In this document: piece by piece, positions 11,901 through 20,740 of the stretch
Position numbering within the stretch: the first letter of the stretch is position 1
How the letters are laid out: each line of letters opens with the position of its first letter
Source of the DNA: Histomonas meleagridis
Lineage: Eukaryota > Parabasalia > Tritrichomonadida > Dientamoebidae
DNA: 64,000 nucleotides
Direction of reading: 5' to 3'
Assembly: GCA_020186115.1 (NCBI GenBank)
Contig: WSYJ01000052.1
Location: forward strand, 62,001-126,000
Notes under the pieces: model-generated
What the model was told of the DNA's origin: nothing
What the model saw: the letters and a program-made list of their open reading frames with translations, nothing else
The model's database searches: none
Position numbers and translations under genes: made by a program

Positions 11901-12755
11901 ATTTTTTCGATATAAATCATTTAAATGTGTTAACACATTATAATTTATCGTTTCGTTTTGTATACAAAATAATAATTCATCATAAATTTTAATGATATCA
12001 TCAACACATTTTGTTTCTAAAAATCGATTTAAATTGGTAAAAAAATCTGTGGTCTCTAATAAATCATAATTTTTAGGATTATTAAGCAAATAGACTTTGA
12101 TGATTCGTAATGAAAAATCTAAATATAATGGATATGATCCTTCCGTTGAAAATTGGGATCGAAATAATACATTAAAAACTTCAACAATAAGTTCAATGGA
12201 CTGGATTTTGATTTCATTTAAGAATTGATCTGAAATTAAAAATGGTAAAAATCGTAATAGATCTTCATTATGTGGACAAAAACAATGAATAAGTTCTAAT
12301 AGTCGTCTGGAGTGTATAAATATATTGCAAATCCCTTCATCTAAAAAAATTGATTGAATAAATTCAAAACAATTAATATCGATTCCAATAAATTTCTTTG
12401 AAAAAATCATATCAACCATGAAAATATATTGATCTGGCTTTGGAATTTTGTTAAAAAATCGAATAAAGATTTGTACTGCTTCACAACATAAGAGAAATGT
12501 CTTTTGATCTATCACTTCATATTTTGTATTTTCTTCAAAATTAACAAAAAGTAAAGGAAGGCTACTTGCAAATCCTTGAATAGAGTCCATTTCACAATTT
12601 CTTGGAAATGATTGATCTCGAAATATTTCAACGAAAGATTCTAAAACGGAACTGATAAATCGCTTTTTCTCATCATCTTTAAGTTCTTTTAAGTTTTCTG
12701 GTTGAAAAATAAATATATTTTGATACGTTTTGGGAAATGAAAACCGTTTAGTCAA
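5985..12755 (-). CDS. BEACH-domain protein
   Basis: 2256-residue protein of the BEACH family (LYST, neurobeachin, LRBA relatives), which act as scaffolds in vesicle and lysosome traffic. A long helical N-terminal region is followed near residues 690-770 by a stretch resembling the ConA-like module of BEACH proteins. A probable PH-BEACH region lies near 1560-1710. The BEACH domain starts near 1765 with NRTFDDLCSYPIFPRLI and contains NNWIDLVFGINQKG near 1945 and VFNPLSYYD. A short beta-rich tail (about 2080-2256) resembles degenerate WD40 repeats and may be truncated. The open frame begins with TTG at 12755. No in-frame ATG occurs until codon 56 (12590), yet the upstream residues look coding, so the start is uncertain. 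Composition is extremely AT-rich. Confidence 0.9.
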   Translation of the reverse strand: MTKRFSFPKTYQNIFIFQPENLKELKDDEKKRFISSVLESFVEIFRDQSFPRNCEMDSIQGFASSLPLLFVNFEENTKYEVIDQKTFLLCCEAVQIFIRFFNKIPKPDQYIFMVDMIFSKKFIGIDINCFEFIQSIFLDEGICNIFIHSRRLLELIHCFCPHNEDLLRFLPFLISDQFLNEIKIQSIELIVEVFNVLFRSQFSTEGSYPLYLDFSLRIIKVYLLNNPKNYDLLETTDFFTNLNRFLETKCVDDIIKIYDELLFCIQNETINYNVLTHLNDLYRKNDVSNGIKKQILNHILDKSELILQNPMKFLPQNWFLPFVFYDPLAFELYTKILTKILKISIFSISIVNVEFYEFLCNNNDPNIVYANIFKWLNSLLNKYNFDTNTFQDNYFFNKLIIEININQIIFFIKNFNSFIQIFEILLARNKNNSNMNLIERIFNIILKLKNENDNEIYNKLIQIISNNFSKIILKYILLTLENNDFYDIYFKLLKSITNLKFYFKITNVFSILESKFSIINNYIKNFLDFLLLIPNNYYFDDWIITQPKESKIFQVDINLIKNLIITENPNEIIHFPSLIPFISNVDTNSYYNYYLIFKYSFPIYQKLNLSFNNLNDELIEQIFKRFIDTNSFLYIINKSNNIIPKLFNKIEQNYSIYEFFPNQKSYIYIDQNYNSLIFYINFIYLSNEFTTFVNFHSIELSIKNDQIYYQNKPIYKITINKWLKITFISTGIFSKIGIYFNDKLIVSGKGNMFLNSYLGNKEKISFHHYYIENPIYGSNSNNIQTEQINMNSLDYIININENESNYYFSPYLSFSSLFYEIRFSYLLFEIFDEIVNDNEKRKNLQIIFCYVPLYIKRTSLIKYFKRYLYSLEKNVKNCDENDVKFYLKSINKIPNDFKLEKTSSLNCLLFDFNLLLELKIEVLINVLDILMLKLEKWSKSISFETIIDNQFISFYYNLMIYHQNEELTNKIISYMKFIINHVNNYNIQKISSFVIIANIWNPIYSIKIENISEIMNHFFDENLIQEKMIDLIFELETQNNQEYINNNDLLILSLFVNENKAKHLFLKYLNNVQKIESQIPLICYVSQRFSTSEEIFSYLMSKIISEKFDFQKDYQSLDIKNRKYLPILLTFLLSITKLPKNEYTKQIFNIILKLFQNKQQILFLKDIIPYFYNFLKGKCITSNKIPLIDDIQSLNNIFDKTYEQTLLLIQKKNIFLDFINKFKENNFGIKKPYPNNYIKFLKLFLYDMINTFLNNFKKSKENLRFIITNSKKKVIEKVLIKIYKNNNNKINDKTYIKGLSYITLYYFNKKSKEVNEEFIKIIINFCQNAITLQYYIIFLINSLDKIDDETRNIFFNNISLNIEQIFLKNYSFSAIYLLSEIYKHKYNVTNNFMDKFYPKVKQILNNHDYNDKQFLQIINNSQTFETFLNLNLNFETFEISNIIKEKIETFYQQFNKPNQKIIITNLFYDNLIPILYQNIFLSSIKSLYYLQNFYKLSNIYLRENEKRFTRIYYHITKYYNFKSTEEHKSFRLYQNNLLQTIPRNIIIPSKYTINSPNNTNNETQQIIYKNYQMKLSYIKTENISNEYPNDLYINSLIFEYKSLIDIFNNINPKYNLMYNCNFIKLELCIPSILFKKGNNLKILLNSKINEQNDIELIHEPISNILIESILQNDYGKYSLFCGNFIIKVKEEDILHINKYIFASNPNSYQIQTINSSSFILEFFNNEIINFNKINSFLFLNQQNNNELNKWLNTEISNFQYLMQINVMSNRTFDDLCSYPIFPRLIINLQKELNESNLITNIRNLKVPIFYVNQTEITKEKLQNTFNNQHYHQSENLSNPLIICTMLTCMPPFCLHQWDVNKGWDKQKRFLTSIPTSFSILKSKTCEFSPEMYSFPEIFINLNEFILDDGNKYKIELPHWSKDVFRFIEYHRYVLENNYIRTNLNNWIDLVFGINQKGDNAVENLNVFNPLSYYDINNNKENFDNVHNWMITCGQVPLQIFTEKHKISKEIQKLDVNQFKIQLNQKIDRKPKIKVEVIENQSSILIFSTKIKSPFFMFIRNYSFSENYMFLSITTTLSDVLILRMRYEQTSQLVELISKVTFICPKFSILNENHLLCFTVCVNEIIIWSFVNEIKIASINITNVRDLIIDNDSDNLFVFDDNCLYQFTFNGFFVRKMSFETKINSFALTSVGYSIFDKIIVLGMENGAVNLVKVSFETSEFEIVKKFEISSLPITKIYAENRNNIIYVYDESCNSEN

Positions 12756-12762
12756 ATTACTT

Positions 12763-12773
12763 TGTCACTTTTA
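12763..12773 (-). promoter_or_regulatory. GTCACTTTTA-type upstream element
   Basis: TGTCACTTTTA on the plus strand, directly upstream of the BEACH reading frame, matches the half-site of the 4295 palindrome. An AACCGTTT element lies at 12742-12749, inside the TTG-started frame. These elements suggest that the promoter is here. Confidence 0.35.
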
Positions 12774-12833
12774 ATAAAATATTTAATTCCAAAAAATCCA
12801 AAAAATTAAAACGCAAAATAAAAAAATGATGTG

Positions 12834-13433
12834 TTAGTTTAGACGGATTTGTTGAATGTATTTGCTATAGAAGTAAATGCAAAGGAACAACAATATTTGG
12901 AATCCTACAAAATATGAAATTGCTTGTGTTGTTGTTGTTTTCTTATACTTTCCGACTGATTTAACAACTTTCTTCTGAACCTTTTCTGAAACTTCTCTAT
13001 TTTGATCAAGAGATTTCGAAACAATTTCACGAAGAGAACCAATAATTTCTTTTCTGACTTGTTTCATTGAGGTTTGTAATTCAACACGTGTTTCATTTAC
13101 AAGCTTATCAATGTCTCCTTTTAATTTATCTGCTTCTTGTTGTAATTGTAGAAATTCTTTCTTCATTTCTCTATCACGTGCATCAACTGAGTTTAAGACT
13201 GTATGAAGGTGTGAGCCGATTTCGTATTCAATTTCATATCTGGTTGCTGCAGAATCTATGATTGTAGCTAATTCTGTTAAAGCCCAGATGATAGCTTGAT
13301 ATTTTTGACCTTGAGTTTTCAATTTATTGTATTCAAGCAGATACCTCTCGGCTATAGTTTGTTCTAATCCATGTGTGTCTGAATCTGAATTAGCTGATAT
13401 ACCTAAGACAGAAAATAAAACGAGACCAAACAT
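12834..13433 (-). CDS. Secretory coiled-coil single-pass membrane protein
   Basis: 199 residues. A hydrophobic N-terminus (MFGLVLFSVLGISA) looks like a signal peptide. It is followed by a helical region of about 60 residues and a heptad-rich coiled coil around residues 90-160. One C-terminal transmembrane helix (about 173-192, YFVGFQILLFLCIYFYSKY) ends in a short cytoplasmic tail with basic residues. It is probably a type I membrane protein of the secretory system, with a size and layout loosely like p24 cargo receptors, but I see no diagnostic GOLD motif. It is divergently paired with the ESS2-like gene, 67 bp apart. Confidence 0.7.
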   Translation of the reverse strand: MFGLVLFSVLGISANSDSDTHGLEQTIAERYLLEYNKLKTQGQKYQAIIWALTELATIIDSAATRYEIEYEIGSHLHTVLNSVDARDREMKKEFLQLQQEADKLKGDIDKLVNETRVELQTSMKQVRKEIIGSLREIVSKSLDQNREVSEKVQKKVVKSVGKYKKTTTTQAISYFVGFQILLFLCIYFYSKYIQQIRLN

Positions 13434-13500
13434 TGGATGTCAAAACCGCTTTCTGACAAAATTTCCGATTGAAGAGACCGTTTACATTAATATGGACTAA

Positions 13501-14136
13501 ATGACTAAAAAAGAAGAAATGAATGACCATTCTTTTGACATAGCAATTAAAGCTCTTGTCAAACGAGATTTCTTTCCTGATTTAAAACAAGATCATCAAG
13601 ATGAAACTATTAATAAGTATGATTTAAATTCATTTTGTAACACTTACATTAGTAAAAGCGATGCCAAGTTCGTGAACTCAATAGAAAATGACAGAAAATT
13701 ACTTAGAAGTTCTGCACCAAAACCAATATATCCTTTAAATGTTGATGATTCTAAAATGAATCCTTGGCCTCATCCACAATATAATGCCTTATTCTATGAG
13801 CCTCCAACAATAAATTCAAATAAGCATAATGCCATAACATATAACAAAACTCGTAAAGTTCCATCAATTCGATTTTCTCAAACAAGATTGCCTGATGAAG
13901 CTTCGTCGTCATTTTTCAAAGACTTCCCGGCTTACCATCCATTTACAACAGAATCCTCCACAACTGAAAGTGAGAGTGAATTTGAAGGAAGATCTCAATA
14001 CTCTGCATATGCAATCAAAGCTTACCAAAACTCATCTAAACAGATCAGAAGAGATAGGTTGGAGAAAAGAAAGAAGAGGAATGAACTTTCAAGTCGTGGT
14101 CTCGATCTTCTTAAAACTTTGGAATCAAAGGATTAA
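13501..14136 (+). CDS. ESS2/DGCR14-like splicing factor
   Basis: 211 residues resembling the Es2 family (human ESS2/DGCR14), a protein of late spliceosomes. Family landmarks appear in order. IKALVKRDFFPDL near residues 16-28 is followed by DLNSFCNTYISKSDAKF, matching the SLdxFlxxxTSEDnxSF motif. PWPHPQYNALFYEPP matches the Wxyxx-NaLmyxP motif, and HNAITYNKTR corresponds to the conserved NTR segment. The C-terminus is basic. It is less than half the usual length of 400-500 residues, so it is a minimal version. A spliceosome factor fits with the spliceosomal intron seen at 47190-47251. The divergent promoter is shared with the gene ending at 12834. Confidence 0.8.
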   Translation: MTKKEEMNDHSFDIAIKALVKRDFFPDLKQDHQDETINKYDLNSFCNTYISKSDAKFVNSIENDRKLLRSSAPKPIYPLNVDDSKMNPWPHPQYNALFYEPPTINSNKHNAITYNKTRKVPSIRFSQTRLPDEASSSFFKDFPAYHPFTTESSTTESESEFEGRSQYSAYAIKAYQNSSKQIRRDRLEKRKKRNELSSRGLDLLKTLESKD

Positions 14137-15008
14137 AAACACATTATATTAAACATATTTCGTTAAATCACGAACTTTTTTTATTTATTTATTGCAATGG
14201 TATATTAAAGATTTCCTTCTTTATTTTTTGTTAGAGTCCAATATTTCATTTCATGTAGTGTAGTGCCTTAATGATTTTTACAAAATTGGTATCTAATCTG
14301 ATGTGTTGAGTTAAGTTTGATAAAATAAATGAAATATTTAGGGAAACTATGTGAGAAAGATTTCCTAGAATCGAATGAAAAACGGTTGGACAAAAAAGTC
14401 TATTGGAGCGATTATTATCGTAATCACAAAAAGTCGTTATAATACAAATGTGACTTTTATTTATTCTTTGTTAAAAACATAATATAATATATGTCTCGTA
14501 TGATTTATGAAAGTTCTTTATGTCACCTCATCAGTAGAAATATTATTTCTATTTTTAAATATTTGTAATGAAAATGAATTCTTCATTCGACCAACTTCGA
14601 TATTTCACGAAGTTTGTTGCCATATTTAAATGTGTTCTGAAAGGTATTTCACTGGGTTTGTTGCCATATTTGAGAGCTATCGTTGCCATGTTTGAATGAC
14701 GCCGATCATTCCCATGTACTGAAATATGGTGTGTATGCCATATTTTTAGAATTTCAGGTGGCAATGAAAGTGTCTATGTTGAAGTCTAAATATGAACTAC
14801 AGCCATCATGCGGTGAAGGGTTGTTGGATAACTTCATTTTAAAACAAAGAAAGAAGTGGGAACCTACACAAAGCAACTCTATTACATAAGAATATCACAT
14901 TTTCAAAGTTAAAAAAGATTAGTTTTCGTTATCAAATTTCGAAAATTAATATCAAAAAGCAATTTAGAGATAAAACATATTTGATAATTACTTTATTTCA
15001 TTGAAATA
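14137..15008. repeat. Intergenic region with short GTTGCCATATTT repeats
   Basis: No credible gene. Three imperfect copies of (T)GTTGCCAT(A/G)TTTGA-like sequence lie at 14613-14628, 14657-14672 and 14681-14694, and an inverted-looking AAATATGG and ATGCCATATTT pair follows at about 14722-14744. The small open frames here are low-complexity by-products of these repeats. Confidence 0.4.
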
Positions 15009-15010
15009 TA

Positions 15011-16309
15011 GGGTGTCCAACACCAAGTGTAGCATCTCATTATACAAATAAAATTTAAATGAACTAAAATAATGATTAGAATGTTTACTTGATATACTCT
15101 CCTTTGGTATGTATTACTTGTTCCAATCTCCTTTCCCATTCTTCAAAAACCCGTTTTAACATATCGGTTGGTATTTGTTGTAAAATATCAGTTATACATT
15201 TTTTTACCACCTTTCTTGATTCGTATGATTGACCTTCCATTTTATTTTTGATATAGCCAAATAGGAAGAAGTCTGATGGTGCTATATCTGGTGCATAAGG
15301 ATAATGAGGTGCTCTTTTAAGACCTTTAATATTCATTATATTAGTTGTGTGCTTCGATATGTGAGGACGTGCATTATCGGCATGGACGGTTAATCTTCTT
15401 CCTTCATTATCTAAATATCCCCCATTTAATTTTGCAGGTTCCTTAATAATATTATTCGCATTATACTTCGAATTAAATGTTTCGCCTTTTGGAAGAAAGT
15501 TAATAACCTTTATTCCGCTTGGATTCCAAAAAGTTGTCAGCATAATTTTTTTATCTGTTAAAACCTTATTTGGACGTGTTTGAGGCTGACTTCCGATGGG
15601 TATCCATTGTTGAGAAGGATAATATGAATATTCAAACCAAGATTCGTCTCCTGTAACGAAATATATATAATTGTTATGTTTGGCTGAATTCAGAATCTTA
15701 AAAAATGCCTTTGAGATTGTTACTTTTCGAATTTATTGTTTTTCTGAGAGACTGTGGGGAACCCACTTTAAATGCATGCTTACATAAAAAAGCATATTTG
15801 TTAAATGATAATATACCGTACTTTTTGGAATCCTCGTAGTGTTAGCTATATAACGAACAGATGCAAATGGCTCTTCATCAAGTACATACAAAATTTTTTC
15901 ATTAATGATTTTGTGTTCATCGAAATTTGCATTTGAAGTTTCCTTGTTAACGGTTTTTGATGTTTTGCAATTTCTAATATATTTTGTAATTGTTGAATAT
16001 GAAATACATTGATCTTGAAGAGTCAATTTCATTTCTGTATATATTGATTTTTTATTTTTCCCTTGTAAGTGTAAGAAAATCGCAATTGATTTCTGATCGA
16101 GTTCCATTTTGAACTTTTTGAGTATTTTAAACGTATATTTTTTCCAATTTTCTATCAAAAAAGTTCAAATATCTCATTATATCTAATTTTTTATGAAACT
16201 TCATATTTATAAAAAATAAAATGTTATATTCATATATTATTTATATATATATATATTAATAATTAAATATGCTCACATATGGAGATGCTACACTTAGGGT
16301 TGGACACCC
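15011..16309 (-). mobile_element. Mariner (Tc1/mariner) transposon
   Basis: 1299-bp element flanked by TA on both sides (15009-15010 and 16310-16311), the expected mariner target-site duplication. The 28-bp terminal inverted repeats lie at 15011-15038 and 16282-16309. They share GGGTGTCCAAC and AAGTGTAGCATCTC, with about two mismatches between them. The only gene is a transposase on the minus strand. Trichomonas carries mariner elements of this size, and this one appears complete in structure apart from one nonsense codon. Confidence 0.95.
15085..16107 (-). pseudogene. Mariner transposase with one in-frame TAA
   Basis: About 340 codons from the ATG at 16107. The N-terminal part is a helix-turn-helix region ending in the mariner signature WVPHSLSEKQ. 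A TAA at 15733-15735 follows. The same frame then continues with TGDESWF (first catalytic Asp), HADNARPH (second Asp) and YPYAPDIAPSDFFLF (third Asp, 34 residues after the second). The catalytic triad is thus complete beyond the stop. No frameshift separates the halves; the single stop is the only visible lesion. It could be a dead copy, or read through or rescued in trans. Confidence 0.9.
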
Positions 16310-16319
16310 TATATTACAT

Positions 16320-16785
16320 TTTTAAAGTTAAATTGATTAGTACAATTTTTGTGAATATCAAATAATAGTTTGATTTCCGTGAATATGATTCAAATAAAAA
16401 ATAACATAAATAACATACATAAATTATAATGAATAATGATATAAATGTAATGATAAAATAATAAAAATGGTCATTTTCATTAAAATTTTAGTGATATTCA
16501 GAGAAATATTAATTAAGAAATATCGTAACGAGAAACAATTTTTTTTTATTTTAAAGACGGAAAATGATGTATTGAAATATTATTTGGTAATATATTTTTC
16601 AAACAGAATAATTCGAAATATTCATATATAAATTAATATATATAATATATATAAGAGGCATAGATAATTAATTATAAATTTAAGCAAAATAATGTTTAAA
16701 TATTCATAAATTTATTCTCAAAATTTAAAATTTAATCAGACTTCGTGTTTACTAATTCACTTTTTTATATATCATTTTTTTAATA
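16320..16785. other. AT-rich spacer, nothing recognised
   Basis: Very AT-rich sequence after the mariner. The first 40 bases faintly resemble the sequence left of the element at 14895-14940, as if an older repeat surrounded the insertion. No gene is seen. Confidence 0.4.
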
Positions 16786-17210
16786 ATGGTCGAGCAATAT
16801 TTGGATTCAGCAAAATCATTGCTGAATCTCACCATGTTCTTTACTCATTTTTAGTTTTTTGAAGACCTAAGCTTTGACCTGTAATTGAAAACTGTCTTTC
16901 AGCTGTTGCTGAAGATGATGGTATAGACAGAAATTCCATAGCAATTTCTGCCAAATTATTCAATTTGGTATCAAGCTTACTGTACCAATATCTGAAGAGA
17001 TCAGGGTTTGGATCAATGCAATTTAGGTATTCATTAAATGCATCAAATTGATCATTATTATTGTTGGAACGGAAGAAATTGAAGTAATCATATTCGATGA
17101 TTTTATATGTTTCATTAGCTTTATTTTTTGAATTCCATAATTATCGAATCATTTGATCAGCAATATTAATTTCTTCTCTGGTTAAAACTTTATCATGGAT
17201 AATAAGGGCT
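16786..17210 (-). pseudogene. hAT transposase C-terminal remnant
   Basis: Reading the minus strand gives a segment with LAEIAMEFLSIPSSSATAER followed by QFSITGQ, the hallmark of the hAT C-terminal dimerisation domain. Residues before it (VLTREEINIADQMI) also fit. At least two stops interrupt it, and it ends abruptly at 17210, where a different hAT-like end begins. It is not long enough to be functional. Confidence 0.75.
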
Positions 17211-17215
17211 ATCAC

Positions 17216-17375
17216 TAGGGTTGGCCCACGATTAATCGATTAATTTTCGATACGAGTCACTTTTTTTATCGATAAACACCGATTAATAACGGTTTGAATC
17301 TCGATAAAAGCCACTTTTTTTATCGATAAAATCAATTTTGAAAAGTGACGTTATTTATCGATTTTATCGAAAATT
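17216..17375. repeat. hAT-like element end with TCGATAAA subterminal repeats
   Basis: TAGGGTTGGCCCACGATTAA is the type of terminus found in hAT elements. Inside it are clustered copies of TCGATAAA or its complement TTTATCGA and two similar units, each with CACTTTTTTTATCGATAAA (about 17264 and 17308), then an inverted AAAAGTGACGTTATTTATCG. Such subterminal repeats bind transposase in hAT elements. No matching opposite end was found, so this is a solo or truncated end abutting the older hAT remnant. Confidence 0.5.
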
Positions 17376-17424
17376 CCTGGATTGAATGAAACGACGTCAT
17401 TGGTTTCAATGTTATATAACTAAG

Positions 17425-17860
17425 TCAATAGGAATGATATTTACTGCAAGTGCAATTGAATTAGCATCCTTCAAGATATTTTAAATTTCTTATTTAATTA
17501 AATTAATTAAAATTGATAATTTTTGGACGTCACAGACTAAATTAGTTCGTGATTTAAGTTCACAGATTTTATTTAAATCATCATTTTCTATTGTTGAAAA
17601 TGAATGTACATTTTCGATTACAAAAGCTTTTAAGTGATATATCATTTTTGTCATAATAATATATTCATTTTCAAATTTATTATCTTCATCTTCATTTGAA
17701 TCATAAATACGATGTACTCTCTTACAATGTTTAGAACTATTTGAAACAGTTTGAAATTTTTAGACATTTCCTACATTATGTGCAATGATAATGGGAAAGA
17801 TGGAATTATTTTTGTCGTCTATAATTTCTGGAGTCACTATATTCGAGTGTCGCTGTCGGA
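17425..17860 (-). pseudogene. Probable hAT transposase middle remnant
   Basis: On the minus strand a mostly open stretch reads PIIIAHNVGNV, SKHCKRVHRIYDSNEDEDN and MIYHLKAFVIENVHSFSTIEND, broken by several stops. Position and style fit an internal part of a hAT-like transposase, possibly the same gene as the C-terminal piece at 16786. Without a database search this is tentative. Confidence 0.35.
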
Positions 17861-18061
17861 AAGTTATTTGTTTATGAGTACACATTTTTATTATTCTTTG
17901 TTTATGTATTTACATTTTGCTTTGTTATAATGCATATTGTGATTTTGAGGATTTTCATATGTTGTATGTTATATCAACTTTTGTTTTGATACTTTTCTTT
18001 CGATTGTTTTGTGCGAACATTTGTTGATTTTGATTGTTAGCAGTATAAATAAAGTAAATTT

Positions 18062-18440
18062 ACAATTTCTGTGTAACTTTCTTGTCGTGCAATTTGAATT
18101 GCTGTCAAATATTATTAAAGCATATTCTAAATTATTAAAACATATTCCAAATTATTAAAACATATTACAAATTATTCAAATGAATATTTTTTGCATTGAC
18201 ATCAATTCCTTCTTTATCTAAAAGTAATTTTACTATTTCTATATTATTATTTCTAACTGCTATATGAAGTGCTGTTTCAAATTATTAAAACATATTACAA
18301 ATTATTAAAACATATTCTAAATTATTAAAACATATCCAAAATTATTCAAATAAATAGTTTTTGCATTAATATCAATTCCTTCTTGTTCTATAATATATTT
18401 CACAAGTTCAACATTTCCTGATTCTGAAGCAAATGGCATA
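18062..18440 (-). pseudogene. Ankyrin repeat fragments separated by 19-bp tandem repeats
   Basis: The minus strand encodes three ankyrin pieces: SESGNVELVKYIIEQEGIDI ending in NAKT; TALHIAVRNNNIEIVKLLLD ending in NAKN; and TAIQIARQESYTEI. Between them, exactly after the NAK motif, sit noncoding spacers at about 18104-18185 and 18273-18352. Both are built from three or four copies of a 19-bp unit close to AAATTATTAAAACATATTC. The frame cannot be read across either spacer. This looks like a decayed DUF3447-type gene. Confidence 0.65.
18104..18352. repeat. Two arrays of a 19-bp AT-rich tandem repeat
   Basis: The unit AAATTATTAAAACATATTC, with the final base or two variable, is repeated at about 18104-18180 and again at about 18273-18352. 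The arrays are near-identical although they occupy two different gaps between ankyrin modules. Confidence 0.8.
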
Positions 18441-19930
18441 ATATTTTTAGGATATATAATATATAATATATATACATAGTTGCATCTATGATTAATAAAA
18501 AACTAAGAATTATATTATGATTAGCACGAGATAAATTTAAACTTTCATTCCAAAAAGTGACAGAAATCGACTTTTGCATGGTTTATGCTGAACGATAGTG
18601 GCGACGATAATTTATTTGATGTATTTTATTTTCTTTTTTTTAATTTTTGTATTTTAGCGAAATGCTCAATTTTATTGAATAAATATCTATACGAATTTAA
18701 TTTGCAAATTATCTTCAAAATATTGACTTGAGATACATTTATCAAGTAAATTATCTTCAAAATATTGACTTGATGTTAATTTCTCTATTTCTTATAATAT
18801 GAGTCAATACCACCGTTTCTTGAGCATACTTTATTATGAAATTGTCTTTGAGAACGATACGAGCTGATTGAGTAATTTTTATACGTCCACTCATTCAAAT
18901 TTGACTTCGAACCGCTTGAACATGTAGAATGATATCAATAACTTATAATTGTATTATAATCGTATATAGCGATCATCCTACATTCTTGATATTATAGATA
19001 TATAATATATGAATACATATTTGCATCTATGATTAATAATAAACTAAGAATAATATCTTGATCTATTAAGAAATTAAAAATTCATAAATAATTTGAGAAA
19101 CAATGAAATATTACTTATTTTACTTGATTATAATATATAATCTTGATATCAAATTATTTCAAATCTAGCGAAAATATTAATAAACTCAAAAAATTTCAAA
19201 TATATTGATGGCATATTCATGTAATTTTCGTATATAAGTCATTTTTGATATGTGAATGCACATTCGGCCATATATTGGTACAAACGATACAAAACTTTCT
19301 AACGATAACTTTTTTAAATATAATAACAGTTTTTTTATTATTAAATTTTTACAAGGGTACTTTTTCCATCTTCGCATGATAATTTAAAACCAATTGAAAA
19401 ATTAACATTCATCCTGTGTAATAATCTTTTCACGATACTTATGTTAAGACGAAATCCTCCTTTTATTGTCTTTTTTCTTTTCAACTGATTGAATGATTTT
19501 TGTTCGTTCTTCTATTCAAATTTGACTACGAATAGATCGTTAACCGATAACGATGTAATTCATGAATGATAAATTTACTATGATTTATGTTTGACCTAAA
19601 ATTTGTTTTTCGCAGATAGCAAAAAAACCATAATTTCAATCTCATTTAATGGTATTCATTCCAAATTTTGTAATTTTTTTTTTTTTTTTCCATGTTCGTA
19701 ATTCAAATTTCAAATATTTTATAATCGGCAACTAAAATTATTCGTAGTTCATAATATATAATGATCAATTTTACATATTCTCCTAAAATAAATCAATATC
19801 CCCTCATTGACGATTTCGTTATCCGAAACGATATAATCTATTTGTGTGATTTTTATTCGTTCTACCATTCAAATTTGACCATAACCCTTTTGGTTCTTGA
19901 ACTATATGAATTAATTGAAGATTAACTTTT
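18440..19930. repeat. Composite of unclassified dispersed repeats
   Basis: No gene is supported. Internal repeats are visible. A block of about 60 bp containing TTGCATCTATGATTAATAA occurs at about 18452-18515 and 18998-19055. A 26-bp direct repeat starting AAATTATCTTCAAAATATTG lies at 18706-18731 and 18748-18773. About 50-bp units ending in ATTCAAATTTGAC occur three times, with that core at about 18893, 19515 and 19865. The arrangement suggests fragments of an unknown repeat family. Confidence 0.6.
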
Positions 19931-20731
19931 TTTTTTTAATATGGGATTTGATTTTTGTTAAAGGCAATGTTCTTCTAAATTTTGCCAAAGGCAATGTTCT
20001 TAAAAAATTATAAAATAAACGATAAACATAGTAAAGAATCAATTGAATGTGTAACTAAAGCTTTATTTGAACTCTATAGTACAGGTTTATTTGATCCTAA
20101 AATTATTCATTGTGATTCAGAAAAATCATTTTTATCAGAACCTTTACAATATATTTCAAATCATTTAATTGGTACTAAAATAATTCCTGTTGAAAGAATG
20201 ATATTTAAGAATAAATTATATCCTATACATTCATCTTAAGCTATAATTAATAGAATTTGTAGAACTATTAGAGATATGGCTGATAATATGGGTTCATAGT
20301 GTATTCAACCTTATGATATGAATAAAATTATACATTATTATAATCATACTTATCATAAAACATTATTTAAATCAAATCATAGAAAAATATCATCATTCGA
20401 AGCATAAGTAGAACAAAAATCTTTCGGTTTACCTTTACATTAATTCAATTATAAAATTATGAAACAAGAAAAATTCTATTTACCTCCTGGTACAACAGTA
20501 ACAGTTCATAAAACAGATCAATTAAAAAAGAGATCAAAAATATTACCATATATTTATATAGTAGATAATTTCGAAATAGGTAGATTTAATATACATAATG
20601 AAATATATAGAAGAATGTCAGTACCAAGATATTCATTAAATCCAGTTCCAAATGCAATTAATATATTTTCAAAAAAAGATGATCAAATATTCCATGATAA
20701 TATTAAATTGATGTTTATTAATAATGAATAA
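19930..20731 (+). pseudogene. Maverick/Polinton-type integrase remnant
   Basis: One frame carries retroviral-type integrase features of trichomonad Mavericks. An N-terminal stretch has IIHCDSEKSFLS (a catalytic Asp region). INRICRTIRDMADNMG and HYYNHTYHKTL follow, then a C-terminal basic segment with FYLPPGTTVTVHKTD. In-frame stops interrupt it at about 20237, 20298, 20405 and 20441. No ATG leads the first piece, and AAGGCAATGTTCTT is duplicated at its start. This is a degraded fragment of a large DNA transposon with virus-like ancestry. Confidence 0.7.
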
Positions 20732-20740
20732 ATATTTTTT

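Noticed and set aside
19186-19377. 63-codon minus-strand frame
   Set aside because: Lies in a repeat cluster and shows no protein-like pattern.
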